DNA of 9,751 nucleotides, taken from NCBI GenBank assembly GCA_036514535.1, contig DATBWZ010000023.1:1-9751 (forward strand), read 5' to 3'. Positions 1 through 6,710 of the stretch are shown in pieces. The notes under the pieces are model-generated. The model did not search any database. It saw only the letters and a program-made list of their open reading frames with translations, and was not told the origin of the DNA. The translations under genes were made by a program, and so were the position numbers. The DNA is from DATBWZ01 sp036514535 (GTDB lineage: Bacteria; JAMCPX01; DATBWZ01). Each line of letters opens with the position of its first letter. The stretch's first letter is position 1.

Positions 1-377
1 AGTCCAAGCCCATGCCCTCCAATCATGCCGGAAAAACCGGTATCCACTGCAGCTTGTTCTTCCATAGCGGGACCGATAATGGCTGGCGGAGCTGCTGCTG
101 TGCCGCCCATAAAAGTTGGGATAAAATTGGATAACTGGCCATGTTGTCCGGCCAGACGCAGCAAGTCCCAACTGATGTAGTGCGGATCAGCCGCATTCTT
201 TCTGTCCTCGGAAAGAACATGCGGGGCAAGGTGTTCTCTGCAGAATCTCCTGGTCTGCGCCCACATCTCCTTGATCTGTGCGACTAACCTCGGATCATAC
301 TTTTCAATCACCTTAAGGCTGAAAAAATGGTCATCAAAATCAAATTCATCGTTGCGATCAAAGTCTGCGGATGTCAT
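1..377 (-). CDS. Acyl-CoA dehydrogenase, N-terminal part (runs off the left edge)
   Basis: This is the first 125 codons of a gene that continues beyond the left edge. Acyl-CoA dehydrogenases are FAD enzymes that introduce a trans-2 double bond into an acyl-CoA and pass electrons to ETF. The visible part matches the family's helical N-terminal domain: a charged lead of about 25 residues, a helix with RRFCREHLAP around residues 43-52, a WDLLRLAGQHGQ segment around 70-81, a glycine-rich turn (FMGG, about 90-93), then AMEEQAAVDTGFSG around 104-117, the usual 'EE...D.GF' pattern. The FAD-binding middle domain and the catalytic Glu are outside the window. The ATG at 377 has a strong Shine-Dalgarno (GGAGGG at 386-391, 8 nt away) and lies 15 nt after the thiolase stop, so the gene is last seen in the minus-strand operon. 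The substrate cannot be told. Confidence 0.82.
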   Translation of the reverse strand, partial: MTSADFDRNDEFDFDDHFFSLKVIEKYDPRLVAQIKEMWAQTRRFCREHLAPHVLSEDRKNAADPHYISWDLLRLAGQHGQLSNFIPTFMGGTAAAPPAIIGPAMEEQAAVDTGFSGMIGGHGLG

Positions 378-385
378 AACTCTAT

Positions 386-391
386 CCCTCC
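386..391 (-). promoter_or_regulatory. Ribosome binding site of the acyl-CoA dehydrogenase
   Basis: GGAGGG on the minus strand begins 1 nt after the thiolase stop codon (TAA, 395-393) and sits 8 nt before the ATG at 377. It fixes this start and implies coupled translation with the thiolase. Confidence 0.7.
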
Positions 392-392
392 G

Positions 393-1787
393 TTACTTTT
401 CAAATATATGAATACACATGGCAGCTTCTTCATTACCCAAAGCTCCGCCGCCATTCTCGGCCAGAGCCCTGCAGGCGCCCTCTACCTGCCTCTTTCCTGC
501 TTCCCACCGGAGTTGGGTGACCATCTCGTGTATCTGTGCAAGCCCGGATGCTCCTATAGGATGGCCCCGCGAGAGGAGGCCTCCGGAGGGATTGATTGGA
601 ATCCTGCCGCCAATCTGAGTCTCTCCCCTCTCGGCATGTATCCCTCCCTCTCCCCTGGGGAAGAATCCAATTGCTTCAGTCTGGTGAAGTTCGCCAAAGG
701 CTGTGGCATCGTGGACCTCAGCAACATCAATATTCTCAGGTCCCAGCCCTGCCTGCTCAAAAGCTATCTTTGATGCCCTCTCTCCTATGTCAGGATCATC
801 CCATCCACGGGCCTGACCTGATACCAGAATTGAAGCCTTAACCTTGATAGCTCTGGATGATATTCCCAGTCGTTTTACCACATTCTCTGATGCGAGGATG
901 GCTGAGGCAGATCCATCTCCGATTGGGGCGCACATACTGCGGGTCAGCGGATAGGATACCAACCGGTCACTAAGCACATCTTCAATGGAAAGGTTGAATG
1001 TATACTGAGCATTGGGATTCATGGTAGAATGTCTGTGATTCTTTGCCGCAATGGTTGCGAGCTGCCGCTGGGTGCTTCCGTATTTTTTCATGTGCATGCG
1101 GGAGGCAAAGGCGTACACATCCATAAAAGGCGAATGATCCACTCCGGATCCTGTTTCTCCATCCCTTCCGGTTTTTACAATTTTTCTTACTGTATTGTAG
1201 CCAAGAGCCTCTCCAAGAATTACAAACACGGCAAACTGATTCCAGTAATCCCTGATCCTGTCCCGGAACGATCTGGGTTTTCTGGCTTTCAATATTCTTT
1301 TTGCAGCTTCCATCTGATCCTTTGGGATGTCACCGAGTTCCGGTTTGAGATCCTTGGCCAGATCTATCAAATTGCCGAGTTCTCCCGCGTCCAGCCCACC
1401 GATAAATCCGGCGAAGACCGAGTATTTGTTGCGATCATAGATTTTTTCCGCGCCCACAGCCAGGGAAATATCGCAGATTCCAAGGGCAACATCCTTCCAT
1501 GCTCCATTGAAGGCGGTAGACCCGCCTGCGCAAGCGTTTTCTACATTGGTTATGGGTATGGAATCTATGCCTATTGGCCTGAGCGCAACTTGTCCGCGAA
1601 TGCAATGCTGAAAATTTCTTATACCCCATGCCGAATTTGAAAACCATGCGGACTGAATGTCGTTTTTCTTGATTCCAGCATCCCCTATAACGCCTTCAAC
1701 AGTCCAGGCGGTTAATTCCTTGATCCCATTATCCAGATACTTGCCGAATTTAATGGTGTGAACTCCAATTACAAAAACATCTCTCAC
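393..1787 (-). CDS. SCP-x-type thiolase (acetyl-CoA acetyltransferase-like)
   Basis: This 464-residue protein belongs to the thiolase superfamily, in the branch of sterol-carrier-protein-x and archaeal thiolases. Thiolases cleave 3-ketoacyl-CoA or run the reverse Claisen condensation. The nucleophile is C86 in NACAGGS. A VHD motif (H359, D360) replaces the NEAF loop, and SRGHPIGASG carries H409. The C-terminal CxG cysteine is absent; N445 precedes a GGG at that position. The SCP-2 HDCF cysteine is also absent (HDAT here). At 464 residues it is longer than the usual 390; the extra length lies roughly at residues 125-225 and is rich in charged residues. The start is GTG at 1787, with AGAGG 7 nt upstream, and it overlaps the stop of the SDR gene by 4 nt (GTGA), which indicates translational coupling. 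MRDVFVIGV is a typical family N-terminus, supporting the start. Many relatives need a DUF35/OB-fold partner; none is visible here. Confidence 0.85.
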   Translation of the reverse strand: MRDVFVIGVHTIKFGKYLDNGIKELTAWTVEGVIGDAGIKKNDIQSAWFSNSAWGIRNFQHCIRGQVALRPIGIDSIPITNVENACAGGSTAFNGAWKDVALGICDISLAVGAEKIYDRNKYSVFAGFIGGLDAGELGNLIDLAKDLKPELGDIPKDQMEAAKRILKARKPRSFRDRIRDYWNQFAVFVILGEALGYNTVRKIVKTGRDGETGSGVDHSPFMDVYAFASRMHMKKYGSTQRQLATIAAKNHRHSTMNPNAQYTFNLSIEDVLSDRLVSYPLTRSMCAPIGDGSASAILASENVVKRLGISSRAIKVKASILVSGQARGWDDPDIGERASKIAFEQAGLGPENIDVAEVHDATAFGELHQTEAIGFFPRGEGGIHAERGETQIGGRIPINPSGGLLSRGHPIGASGLAQIHEMVTQLRWEAGKRQVEGACRALAENGGGALGNEEAAMCIHIFEK

Positions 1788-2722
1788 GATTTAACCTCTG
1801 GTAAGGTTTCAAGTAGCCGGCGGAATGCGCTAGTGGTATCAAATGTTGGGTTCCATCCAAGTACTGTTTTGGCTTTTTGAGAACTGACAATGATTGGATA
1901 GCGCATACATTCAATCCATCCCGAAGATAGGGGACCAATCTTCAGCGCCCAGGAAATCTTGCCTGCCCAATAGGCTAGGGAATAAGGGAGGGTTAAAAGC
2001 CGAGCTCCCATGATTTTGGCCATCTCTTTCGGAGTAATTACCCCGTCACCGGCCAGATTAAAAGATCCCCTGAAATTGCCCTTAAGTGCGAGGTGGATGG
2101 CGTGTGCCACATCCTCGTCCCACACCAGTTGCAATAAATTGCGATGGTTTAGAAACTGCACAAGTATTTTGCTGTTGGTTATGTTTTTAATGACATTGTT
2201 GATTGCAGGACCTATAAAAATGCATGGCCGGAACCGCGTAACCACCATGCTGTAATGCTCCTTCTCAAACTTATCCAGAAAAAGCTCAACTTCGGCCTTT
2301 GATCTGGAATAGTAAAAGGAAGGCATTCCCTTTATCTTGTGGTCCTCTGTGATAATTCCTGGGTTGTCTGGCCATGCCCCGTAGGCGCTAACCGAACTCA
2401 GATGAATGATCTTATGCAGGCCTGCAGTTGTCGCTGCCCTGAATATATTTTGGGAACCATTAATATTAATATCATCAGCCAATGTTTCGTCCCGTATGGG
2501 CATAACGATGTACGCGAGGTGGATCACTGTATCGCACCCCTTCATATGCTGTGCAATGCCGGGATCGCGAATATCACAGCGGATAAAACTAAGCTTTTCA
2601 GAGCGGAAGAATGGTTCTTTCACATCCAGGCCGCGGATCTCCTCTATGGATGGGTCGGCATTGAGTAGTGGAAATAAAGAACGGGCAAGGTAACTGGAGA
2701 TGCCGGTGACAGCAACACGCAT
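1784..2722 (-). CDS. NAD(P)-dependent epimerase/dehydratase, extended SDR family
   Basis: This 312-residue protein has the layout of an extended short-chain dehydrogenase/reductase acting on a sugar nucleotide or a hydroxyl/keto group such as a 3-hydroxyacyl or sterol-like substrate. The Rossmann start is MRVAVTGISSYLA; the usual TGxxGxxG is reduced to a single Gly (G7), as in some atypical extended SDRs. CDIRD (49-53) follows strand beta-3 and fits the adenine-pocket acid. HLA (68-70) and LSSVSAYG (108-115) supply the active-site serines, and Y138-SRS-K142 is the catalytic YxxxK. RFRP (163-166) and GP (171-172) are typical of the family. The C-terminal half is the variable substrate domain. 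Its place between ferredoxin and thiolase suggests an acyl-CoA or alicyclic substrate rather than a sugar, but this is inferred from context. The ATG at 2722 follows a G10 run that must act as the ribosome binding site. Confidence 0.84.
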   Translation of the reverse strand: MRVAVTGISSYLARSLFPLLNADPSIEEIRGLDVKEPFFRSEKLSFIRCDIRDPGIAQHMKGCDTVIHLAYIVMPIRDETLADDININGSQNIFRAATTAGLHKIIHLSSVSAYGAWPDNPGIITEDHKIKGMPSFYYSRSKAEVELFLDKFEKEHYSMVVTRFRPCIFIGPAINNVIKNITNSKILVQFLNHRNLLQLVWDEDVAHAIHLALKGNFRGSFNLAGDGVITPKEMAKIMGARLLTLPYSLAYWAGKISWALKIGPLSSGWIECMRYPIIVSSQKAKTVLGWNPTFDTTSAFRRLLETLPEVKS

Positions 2723-2727
2723 GTTTT

Positions 2728-2737
2728 CCCCCCCCCC
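2728..2737 (-). repeat. G10 homopolymer serving as ribosome binding site
   Basis: Ten consecutive C on the plus strand (G on the coding strand) fill most of the 17-nt gap between the ferredoxin stop and the SDR ATG, ending 5 nt before the start. No other Shine-Dalgarno is available. Such tracts are prone to slipped-strand length change, which would alter the spacing and strength of this site. A sequencing length error is also possible. Confidence 0.6.
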
Positions 2738-2739
2738 TA

Positions 2740-3063
2740 CTAAAATCTCCGTGGCGGTTCTGGCTGTCCCCGGTCAAGAAACCGGAAAGAACGCTTAAGG
2801 TGAAAGAATTTCGTAATATTAATGGAATTCTCAGGGCAGATAGCCACGCAATCCCCGCAGGAAAAACAGAAAGGCAAATCAGTGACCATCCGGGCTTTTT
2901 TATCAACTATTTCAAGAGCCTTCACAACACATACCGGAATGCATAATCCGCATCCAGAACATGTCTCGTGGTTGATTGACACTTCTCCCAGAATAATGTC
3001 CTCGCCAATCTTATTGAAATTTTCGGTATTTTTTCTGTCTTTTCGTGTTAAAAATTCAGGCAT
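2740..3063 (-). CDS. Ferredoxin with two [4Fe-4S] clusters
   Basis: This small iron-sulfur protein of 107 residues carries two complete CxxCxxCxxxC motifs: Cys 35, 38, 41, 45 (CSGCGLCIPVC) and Cys 66, 69, 72, 76 (CFSCGDCVAICP). It is therefore a bacterial-type 2x[4Fe-4S] ferredoxin, a low-potential one-electron carrier in the cytoplasm. A 30-residue polar N-terminal extension and a basic, proline-rich tail (PEPPRRF) flank the fold. The start chosen is the ATG at 3063, because AAGGAG lies 5 nt upstream; a longer open frame reaches back to 3114 but overlaps the nitroreductase and lacks such a site. It lies 11 nt after the nitroreductase stop. In other anaerobes similar ferredoxin domains are fused to nitroreductases, so this protein is probably the electron donor or acceptor of its neighbour (inference). 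Confidence 0.88.
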   Translation of the reverse strand: MPEFLTRKDRKNTENFNKIGEDIILGEVSINHETCSGCGLCIPVCVVKALEIVDKKARMVTDLPFCFSCGDCVAICPENSINITKFFHLKRSFRFLDRGQPEPPRRF

Positions 3064-3068
3064 AACAG

Positions 3069-3074
3069 CTCCTT
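3069..3074 (-). promoter_or_regulatory. Ribosome binding site of the ferredoxin
   Basis: AAGGAG directly follows the nitroreductase TGA (3077-3075) and is 5 nt from the ATG at 3063. It decides the start against the longer frame that opens at 3114. Confidence 0.75.
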
Positions 3075-3821
3075 TCAATATATAATTTTGAATGACCCAT
3101 CCTCTGAATACCAATCAGCAGCATGTGTTTCCCGGGGGATATATCCGTCGGGAATACCCCTCGGATAACCCAAAGCAATGGAAGTTACTAATTTGTACGG
3201 GTATTTGATTCCCATTCGTTTTTTCCACTTGCGATCCATGTTCAGTGGTGTGGTGCAGAAACTGACCCAGCAGGTCCCAAGACCGAAACTATGCGCGGCA
3301 AGGACCATGTTTTGACCGGCAATCCCTATGTCCACAGGGGGATGTCCTGGAGCGCGCATATCAGCAAGGATCAGTATCACGGTGGGTGCTCCGTGCCATA
3401 TCCCCATTTTCCCATTGGCGATTGTTTTTATGCCCCAGAAGGGTACGGGATGAAAACTGTTGGGCATAACGCGCATAAGCACCTTGGCAAACCATTCTTT
3501 GCGTTTAGATCCAGATTTAGTGTAATCAGTGAATTTCATTATGCGTTTGAACAATTTTACGATAATATCCTCCATATTCTTTATTATCTTCTGGTCCTGG
3601 ACAACGATAAACTTCCAGGTCTGAACATTGCCGGAAGATGGCGCAAACCTGCCGGTTTCCAATATCCTCTGCACCAGATACTCCGGCACCTGTTTTTTCA
3701 GGTAAGAGCGCACGCTCCTTCTGCGATAAATTATGTCCTCCACAGCATTGAAGGGCGCTCCTGACTCCGGTGGGCGAAACCTTTTAACTTCTGCATCTTG
3801 AATTGCGATTGAGTCTGACAT
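3075..3821 (-). CDS. Nitroreductase-family FMN oxidoreductase
   Basis: This 248-residue protein has the nitroreductase/flavin reductase fold, which binds FMN and transfers hydride or electrons to nitro, quinone, ene or other acceptors. Visible signatures are the FMN phosphate-binding RRRSVRSY (33-40), FAPSSGNVQTWKF (59-71), the core helix GIAGQNMVLAAHSFGLGTCW (166-185) and the closing SIALGYPRG (214-222). An insert around residues 90-130, rich in basic residues and with two Trp, probably caps the active site. The ATG at 3821 is preferred because AAGGAG sits 7 nt upstream; an in-frame GTG at 3839 would add six residues but lies at or beyond that site. It is the first gene of the five-gene operon, right after a putative extended -10 promoter. 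Its partner is probably the ferredoxin encoded 11 nt downstream. The natural substrate is unknown; nitro reduction itself need not be the job. Confidence 0.87.
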   Translation of the reverse strand: MSDSIAIQDAEVKRFRPPESGAPFNAVEDIIYRRRSVRSYLKKQVPEYLVQRILETGRFAPSSGNVQTWKFIVVQDQKIIKNMEDIIVKLFKRIMKFTDYTKSGSKRKEWFAKVLMRVMPNSFHPVPFWGIKTIANGKMGIWHGAPTVILILADMRAPGHPPVDIGIAGQNMVLAAHSFGLGTCWVSFCTTPLNMDRKWKKRMGIKYPYKLVTSIALGYPRGIPDGYIPRETHAADWYSEDGSFKIIY

Positions 3822-3828
3822 CTTAAGT

Positions 3829-3834
3829 CTCCTT
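3829..3834 (-). promoter_or_regulatory. Ribosome binding site of the nitroreductase
   Basis: AAGGAG on the minus strand, 7 nt before the ATG at 3821. It argues against the in-frame GTG at 3839 as the start. Confidence 0.7.
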
Positions 3835-3886
3835 CTCACTACATAACAGAATGTGAAAATTTCATCTGATAATTATTAATATAACT

Positions 3887-3915
3887 AGTATAGCATTATC
3901 CATGCTCTTATTCAA
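3887..3915 (-). promoter_or_regulatory. Putative sigma-70 promoter of the nitroreductase operon
   Basis: On the minus strand, TTGAAT (3915-3910) and TATACT (3892-3887) are separated by 17 nt. A TGC directly before the -10 gives an extended -10 element. The predicted transcript would start near 3880, with a leader of about 60 nt before the ATG at 3821. No operator-like dyad was recognised. Confidence 0.5.
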
Positions 3916-4042
3916 TCTCTTTGTATAAGTCAAGGACATATGCGATATTTTTCCGTTTTTACAGTATGATAGTATTAAGTCTCAATTTTGTATTGTGTAA
4001 ACAGCAATCCGGCTGAAATTCTATTTGATCTTAATTTTTAGT

Positions 4043-5251
4043 TTATCTGCCCTGTCGACGGTAATGGTATCTGTTAGGTCGGCTGCGATAGGAGTATTTT
4101 ATTTTAGTAGGGGCTTTGGATGTGGAGAACAAGCGTTCGGATGGCATCTCTGGGTGCTCTGATAAGGATATGGACGTCCTGATGAGACTTTCAATATTAC
4201 GCACATCCCTGCCCTGATCTGGTGTTGCAAAAGAGATGGCATGTCCTTCCTGTCCCGCTCGTCCCGTGCGGCCTATTCGGTGAACATAATTCCCCGGATC
4301 GTCCGGCAAATCATAGTTAATAACCAATTCTATGCCGCTGACATCTATTCCCCGTGATGCTATATCGGTCGCAACAAGGATCCGGTATTTGCCGGATTTA
4401 AAGCCGTTCAACGCCTCTTTCCTTTGCGCTAAACTCCGGTCTGAATGAATTTCAGCCGCATTGCTGCCGGTCTTTCTCAAAAACTGCGTAACTTTGCGCG
4501 CGCCTATTTTTGTTCGCGTAAACAGAAGCACAGATCCTTTATATTGCAAGAGCAGTTTGCCGAGAAGAGCATTTTTGGAATCTTTTTTTACTACAAATAA
4601 TTCCTGAGATACTTTTTCCGCTGCGGTTCCGGATGGGGCAATTTCAGTAAACACCGGCAAACGCATGTGGCTGGATGCAATTTTTATTATCTCGGTAGGC
4701 ATCGTTGCTGAAAAGAGCATTGTCTGGCGGTCTCTTGGAATAATCTTGAGTATGCGTTCAATCTGCGGAGCAAAGCCCATGTCAAGCATACGGTCGGCTT
4801 CGTCAAGAATGAGTACGCAAACATCATTCAGGTGGATATTGCGCCGTTCAATATGGTCTATAAGACGGCCGGGGGTAGCGATTATAATGCGAGGGCTCTT
4901 TCTCAGGGAGGATAACTGTGGTATCATGGATTCACCGCCAATAAGTACCGTTGTTCTCAAGCCCAAAATTTGAGCAAAGGGCGCAAGGGCATCCTTGACC
5001 TGAATAGCAAGCTCGCGGGTAGGCACTATCACCAGTCCGCGTCCCCTTTTTTGGGCAAGTTGCTGAATCATCGGGACGCCGAACGCAAGGGTTTTTCCTG
5101 TTCCTGTTTGCGCTATTCCTATAATATCCTTGCCTTCGATTGCAATCGGTATCGCCTTGCGCTGGATAGGCGTTGGTGTATTGAATCCCAATTTATCAAT
5201 TTTTTCAAGAAGGTTTGGCGCTATGCCCAACCCATAGAAACTATCAGGCAT
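4043..5251 (-). CDS. DEAD-box ATP-dependent RNA helicase, RhlE-like
   Basis: This 402-residue protein has every core motif of the DEAD-box family: Q motif around 22-30 (GFNTPTPIQ), Walker A AQTGTGKT (47-54), PTRELA (77-82), TPGR (126-129), DEAD (150-153), SAT (181-183), LLFTRTK (242-248), ATDIASRGID (294-303) and HRIGRTGRAG (324-333). Such proteins unwind short RNA duplexes and remodel RNPs in ribosome assembly, RNA decay or cold adaptation. The two RecA lobes are followed by a short tail of about 60 residues ending in Arg/Tyr-rich sequence (YSYRSRPNRYHYRRQGR), a likely RNA-binding extension. Length and the compact tail fit the RhlE subgroup better than CsdA/DeaD, which have long C-terminal domains. 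The ATG at 5251 is forced by an in-frame stop codon just upstream; the Shine-Dalgarno is poor (AAAGAACGG region). It stands alone with no obvious operon partner. Confidence 0.92.
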   Translation of the reverse strand: MPDSFYGLGIAPNLLEKIDKLGFNTPTPIQRKAIPIAIEGKDIIGIAQTGTGKTLAFGVPMIQQLAQKRGRGLVIVPTRELAIQVKDALAPFAQILGLRTTVLIGGESMIPQLSSLRKSPRIIIATPGRLIDHIERRNIHLNDVCVLILDEADRMLDMGFAPQIERILKIIPRDRQTMLFSATMPTEIIKIASSHMRLPVFTEIAPSGTAAEKVSQELFVVKKDSKNALLGKLLLQYKGSVLLFTRTKIGARKVTQFLRKTGSNAAEIHSDRSLAQRKEALNGFKSGKYRILVATDIASRGIDVSGIELVINYDLPDDPGNYVHRIGRTGRAGQEGHAISFATPDQGRDVRNIESLIRTSISLSEHPEMPSERLFSTSKAPTKIKYSYRSRPNRYHYRRQGR

Positions 5252-5310
5252 TGTATTTACCGTTCTTTATTAATATATATTTAACACATTCAGATAATTC
5301 GCTCATATCT

Positions 5311-5360
5311 TCCTTGTTCACTTCCGCAATTCTATCACTATGTCCAATGTTAAACAAGGA
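5311..5360. repeat. 8-bp inverted repeat between lipoprotein and helicase genes
   Basis: TCCTTGTT (5311-5318) and AACAAGGA (5353-5360) are perfect complements 34 nt apart, the second ending right at the lipoprotein stop codon. It could form a loose RNA stem after that gene. There is no U-run on the distal side, so it is not called a terminator. Confidence 0.25.
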
Positions 5361-5903
5361 TTATTTTGCTTTAATGCGCTCAAATTCTTTTTTGTATTTT
5401 TCAAGCCTGGTTTTTGCCTTTGTTTTTAAATCATCCGGATGATTTTCCTCAAGATATGCTTCAAGTACAGCAATAGCCAGTTTTCTATCCGCCCTGTCTC
5501 CCTGTTCAATTGTGCTCAAAAGGTCTGAAAGCATTGCCTGCTCTTTTTTATAATTTTCCGATTTTTTTGACTCTGATTCCTTTATCATCCTGTCAGTTTC
5601 GGCTTTGAGCGGACTGTCTGGAAATTTTGCTTTCAGTTCCCGGCAGTTATCTATTGCTTCATCGTATTCTTTTGAATTGAAATGATCTACAGCTGCCTGG
5701 TAATAGTATTGATCTGTTCCTTCTGACAGTTTAATATCTTTTTCAAATTGTGGAGTTGCGCTTTTCGGACTTGCAGTTTGCTGTTTTGGTTGCGTTGTTT
5801 CCGTCTGTTTATTATTGGCGCATGATGTTAGAAAACAGAAATCAAATATTATGGTTATGGCTGCTATAAGATAGATTCTGTTTATTATGCAACTTGTTTT
5901 CAT
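5361..5903 (-). CDS. Small TPR-like lipoprotein
   Basis: This 180-residue protein is exported and lipidated. It has a short basic N-terminus, a hydrophobic stretch (about 10-25) and a lipobox LTSC with the modified Cys at 28; residues 29-30 (Ala-Asn) carry no inner-membrane retention Asp. A Gln/Thr/Ser/Pro-rich linker (31-52) leads to one helical-repeat unit (about 64-110: YYQAAVDHFNSKEYDEAID, then FPDSP), which resembles the TPR units of BamD/YbgF-type envelope lipoproteins. The rest (110-180) is highly charged and probably helical, ending in a Lys-rich stretch. With only about one clear TPR it is too short to be BamD itself (about 240 residues). A role as an envelope scaffold is inferred only. 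The ATG at 5903 has AGGGGGC (5914-5908) in place as ribosome binding site. The element at 5979 lies 75 nt upstream and may have displaced its original upstream region. Confidence 0.8.
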   Translation of the reverse strand: MKTSCIINRIYLIAAITIIFDFCFLTSCANNKQTETTQPKQQTASPKSATPQFEKDIKLSEGTDQYYYQAAVDHFNSKEYDEAIDNCRELKAKFPDSPLKAETDRMIKESESKKSENYKKEQAMLSDLLSTIEQGDRADRKLAIAVLEAYLEENHPDDLKTKAKTRLEKYKKEFERIKAK

Positions 5904-5978
5904 TTATGCCCCCTGTTTAATTTCCCTATAACTATACCACATTCCTTAAACAGTAAACAGTTCAAATACTAATGGAAA

Positions 5979-5995
5979 GGGACACTCCCCATATT
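5979..5995 (+). repeat. Left terminal inverted repeat of the RAYT element
   Basis: GGGACACTCCCCATATT pairs with 6709-6725 with one mismatch. Just outside it, ATGGAAAG (5972-5979) is the exact complement of CTTTCCAT (6030-6037), which covers the transposase ATG, so the left end can fold into a larger imperfect hairpin. Confidence 0.75.
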
Positions 5996-5999
5996 TTCC

Positions 6000-6028
6000 T
6001 TGACACGCATCTGAAACTGGAATATTGT
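6000..6028 (+). promoter_or_regulatory. Putative promoter of the transposase, possibly leaderless
   Basis: A perfect TTGACA (6000-6005) and TATTGT (6023-6028, 4 of 6 matches) are 17 nt apart, inside the element. A start about 7 nt after the -10 would fall at or next to the ATG at 6036, giving a transcript without a leader. No Shine-Dalgarno precedes that ATG, which agrees with this reading. Confidence 0.45.
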
Positions 6029-6035
6029 TCTTTCC

Positions 6036-6710
6036 ATGCCAAGGATAGCAAGGGTATTTGCTTTAAATTACCCACATCACATAACCCAAAGGGGAAATAA
6101 TAAAACAACTGTTTTTTTTGATGATGAAGATAGAGGATTTTATCTAAAAACCCTCTCAAGATATAGCCATAAAAGGGGATTAGAAATTTGGGCGTATTGC
6201 CTGATGAACAACCATGTCCATATACTTGCGGTGCCTCAACATGAGGAATCTCTTTCCAAAGGGATAGGGATAACCAATCTGATTTACACTCAGTATATAA
6301 ACCGCAAATACAAGCGAAGCGGAAGGCTTTGGCAGAACCGTTTTTACTCTACCATAGTGGAAAAAGAAAGATATTTATGGGCAGTGGCAAGATACATAGA
6401 ACGTAACCCTGTACGAAGCAAAATTGTAACGAGAGAAGAAAACTACCACTGGTCAAGTGCAAAAGCCCATGTATTGGAAACAAGGGATAATATTCTTTCT
6501 GGAAATGATTGGCTGGGAAAAAATGAGATTAAGGCTTACAGAGACTTTTTAAAAAGGGAAGAATGCGAGATAGATAATCTTATAAGAAAAACTACATCAA
6601 CGGGCAGACCTTTGGGGACGGAACAGTTTGTAAACGTCCTTGAAAAATTCCTTGATCGCGTAATATTACCAAAAAAATCAGGACGACCGAAGAAGGATAG
6701 AACTGAATAA
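6036..6710 (+). CDS. REP-associated tyrosine transposase (Y1/HUH, IS200-like)
   Basis: This 224-residue protein is a single-strand DNA transposase of the Y1 HUH superfamily. The start MPRIAR and PHHITQRGN (13-21) are hallmarks of the RAYT group. The metal-binding HUH motif is NNHVHI with H60 and H62. The nucleophilic tyrosine is most likely Y120 in ARYIERNPVR, the helix that in this family supplies the catalytic Tyr. YHWSSA (137-142) is the usual conserved block after it. A C-terminal domain with TGRPLGTEQFV (189-199) and a basic end (KKSGRPKK) completes the long RAYT form. All catalytic residues are intact, so the enzyme may be active. The gene sits between inverted repeats, carries its own promoter, and has no evident Shine-Dalgarno. 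Its TAA (6708-6710) overlaps the right repeat and is one base from the next ATG. Confidence 0.92.
   Translation: MPRIARVFALNYPHHITQRGNNKTTVFFDDEDRGFYLKTLSRYSHKRGLEIWAYCLMNNHVHILAVPQHEESLSKGIGITNLIYTQYINRKYKRSGRLWQNRFYSTIVEKERYLWAVARYIERNPVRSKIVTREENYHWSSAKAHVLETRDNILSGNDWLGKNEIKAYRDFLKREECEIDNLIRKTTSTGRPLGTEQFVNVLEKFLDRVILPKKSGRPKKDRTE

Noticed and set aside
327..773. Plus-strand open frame of 148 codons over the thiolase gene
   Set aside because: It is antisense to a clear thiolase, has no ribosome binding site and no family-like sequence. It is a shadow of the real gene.
1029..1640. Plus-strand open frame of 203 codons over the thiolase gene
   Set aside because: It is long, but opposite a conserved thiolase frame and compositionally odd (rich in Cys, Tyr, Phe and Ser). 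No domain is recognisable.
3291..3764. Plus-strand open frame of 157 codons over the nitroreductase gene
   Set aside because: Antisense shadow of a conserved FMN enzyme; no start signal.
3905..3933. Alternative promoter TTGACT-17-TAAGAG for the nitroreductase operon
   Set aside because: The -10 matches only 3 of 6; the extended -10 promoter at 3887-3915 is better.
4003..4016. CAGC...GCTG stem after the helicase gene as a terminator
   Set aside because: Only 4 bp with a 6-nt loop and no T-run in the direction of transcription.
5947..5962. Tandem TAAACAG-like repeat upstream of the small lipoprotein
   Set aside because: Only two short copies, no dyad and no link to a promoter; chance in AT-rich DNA is likely.
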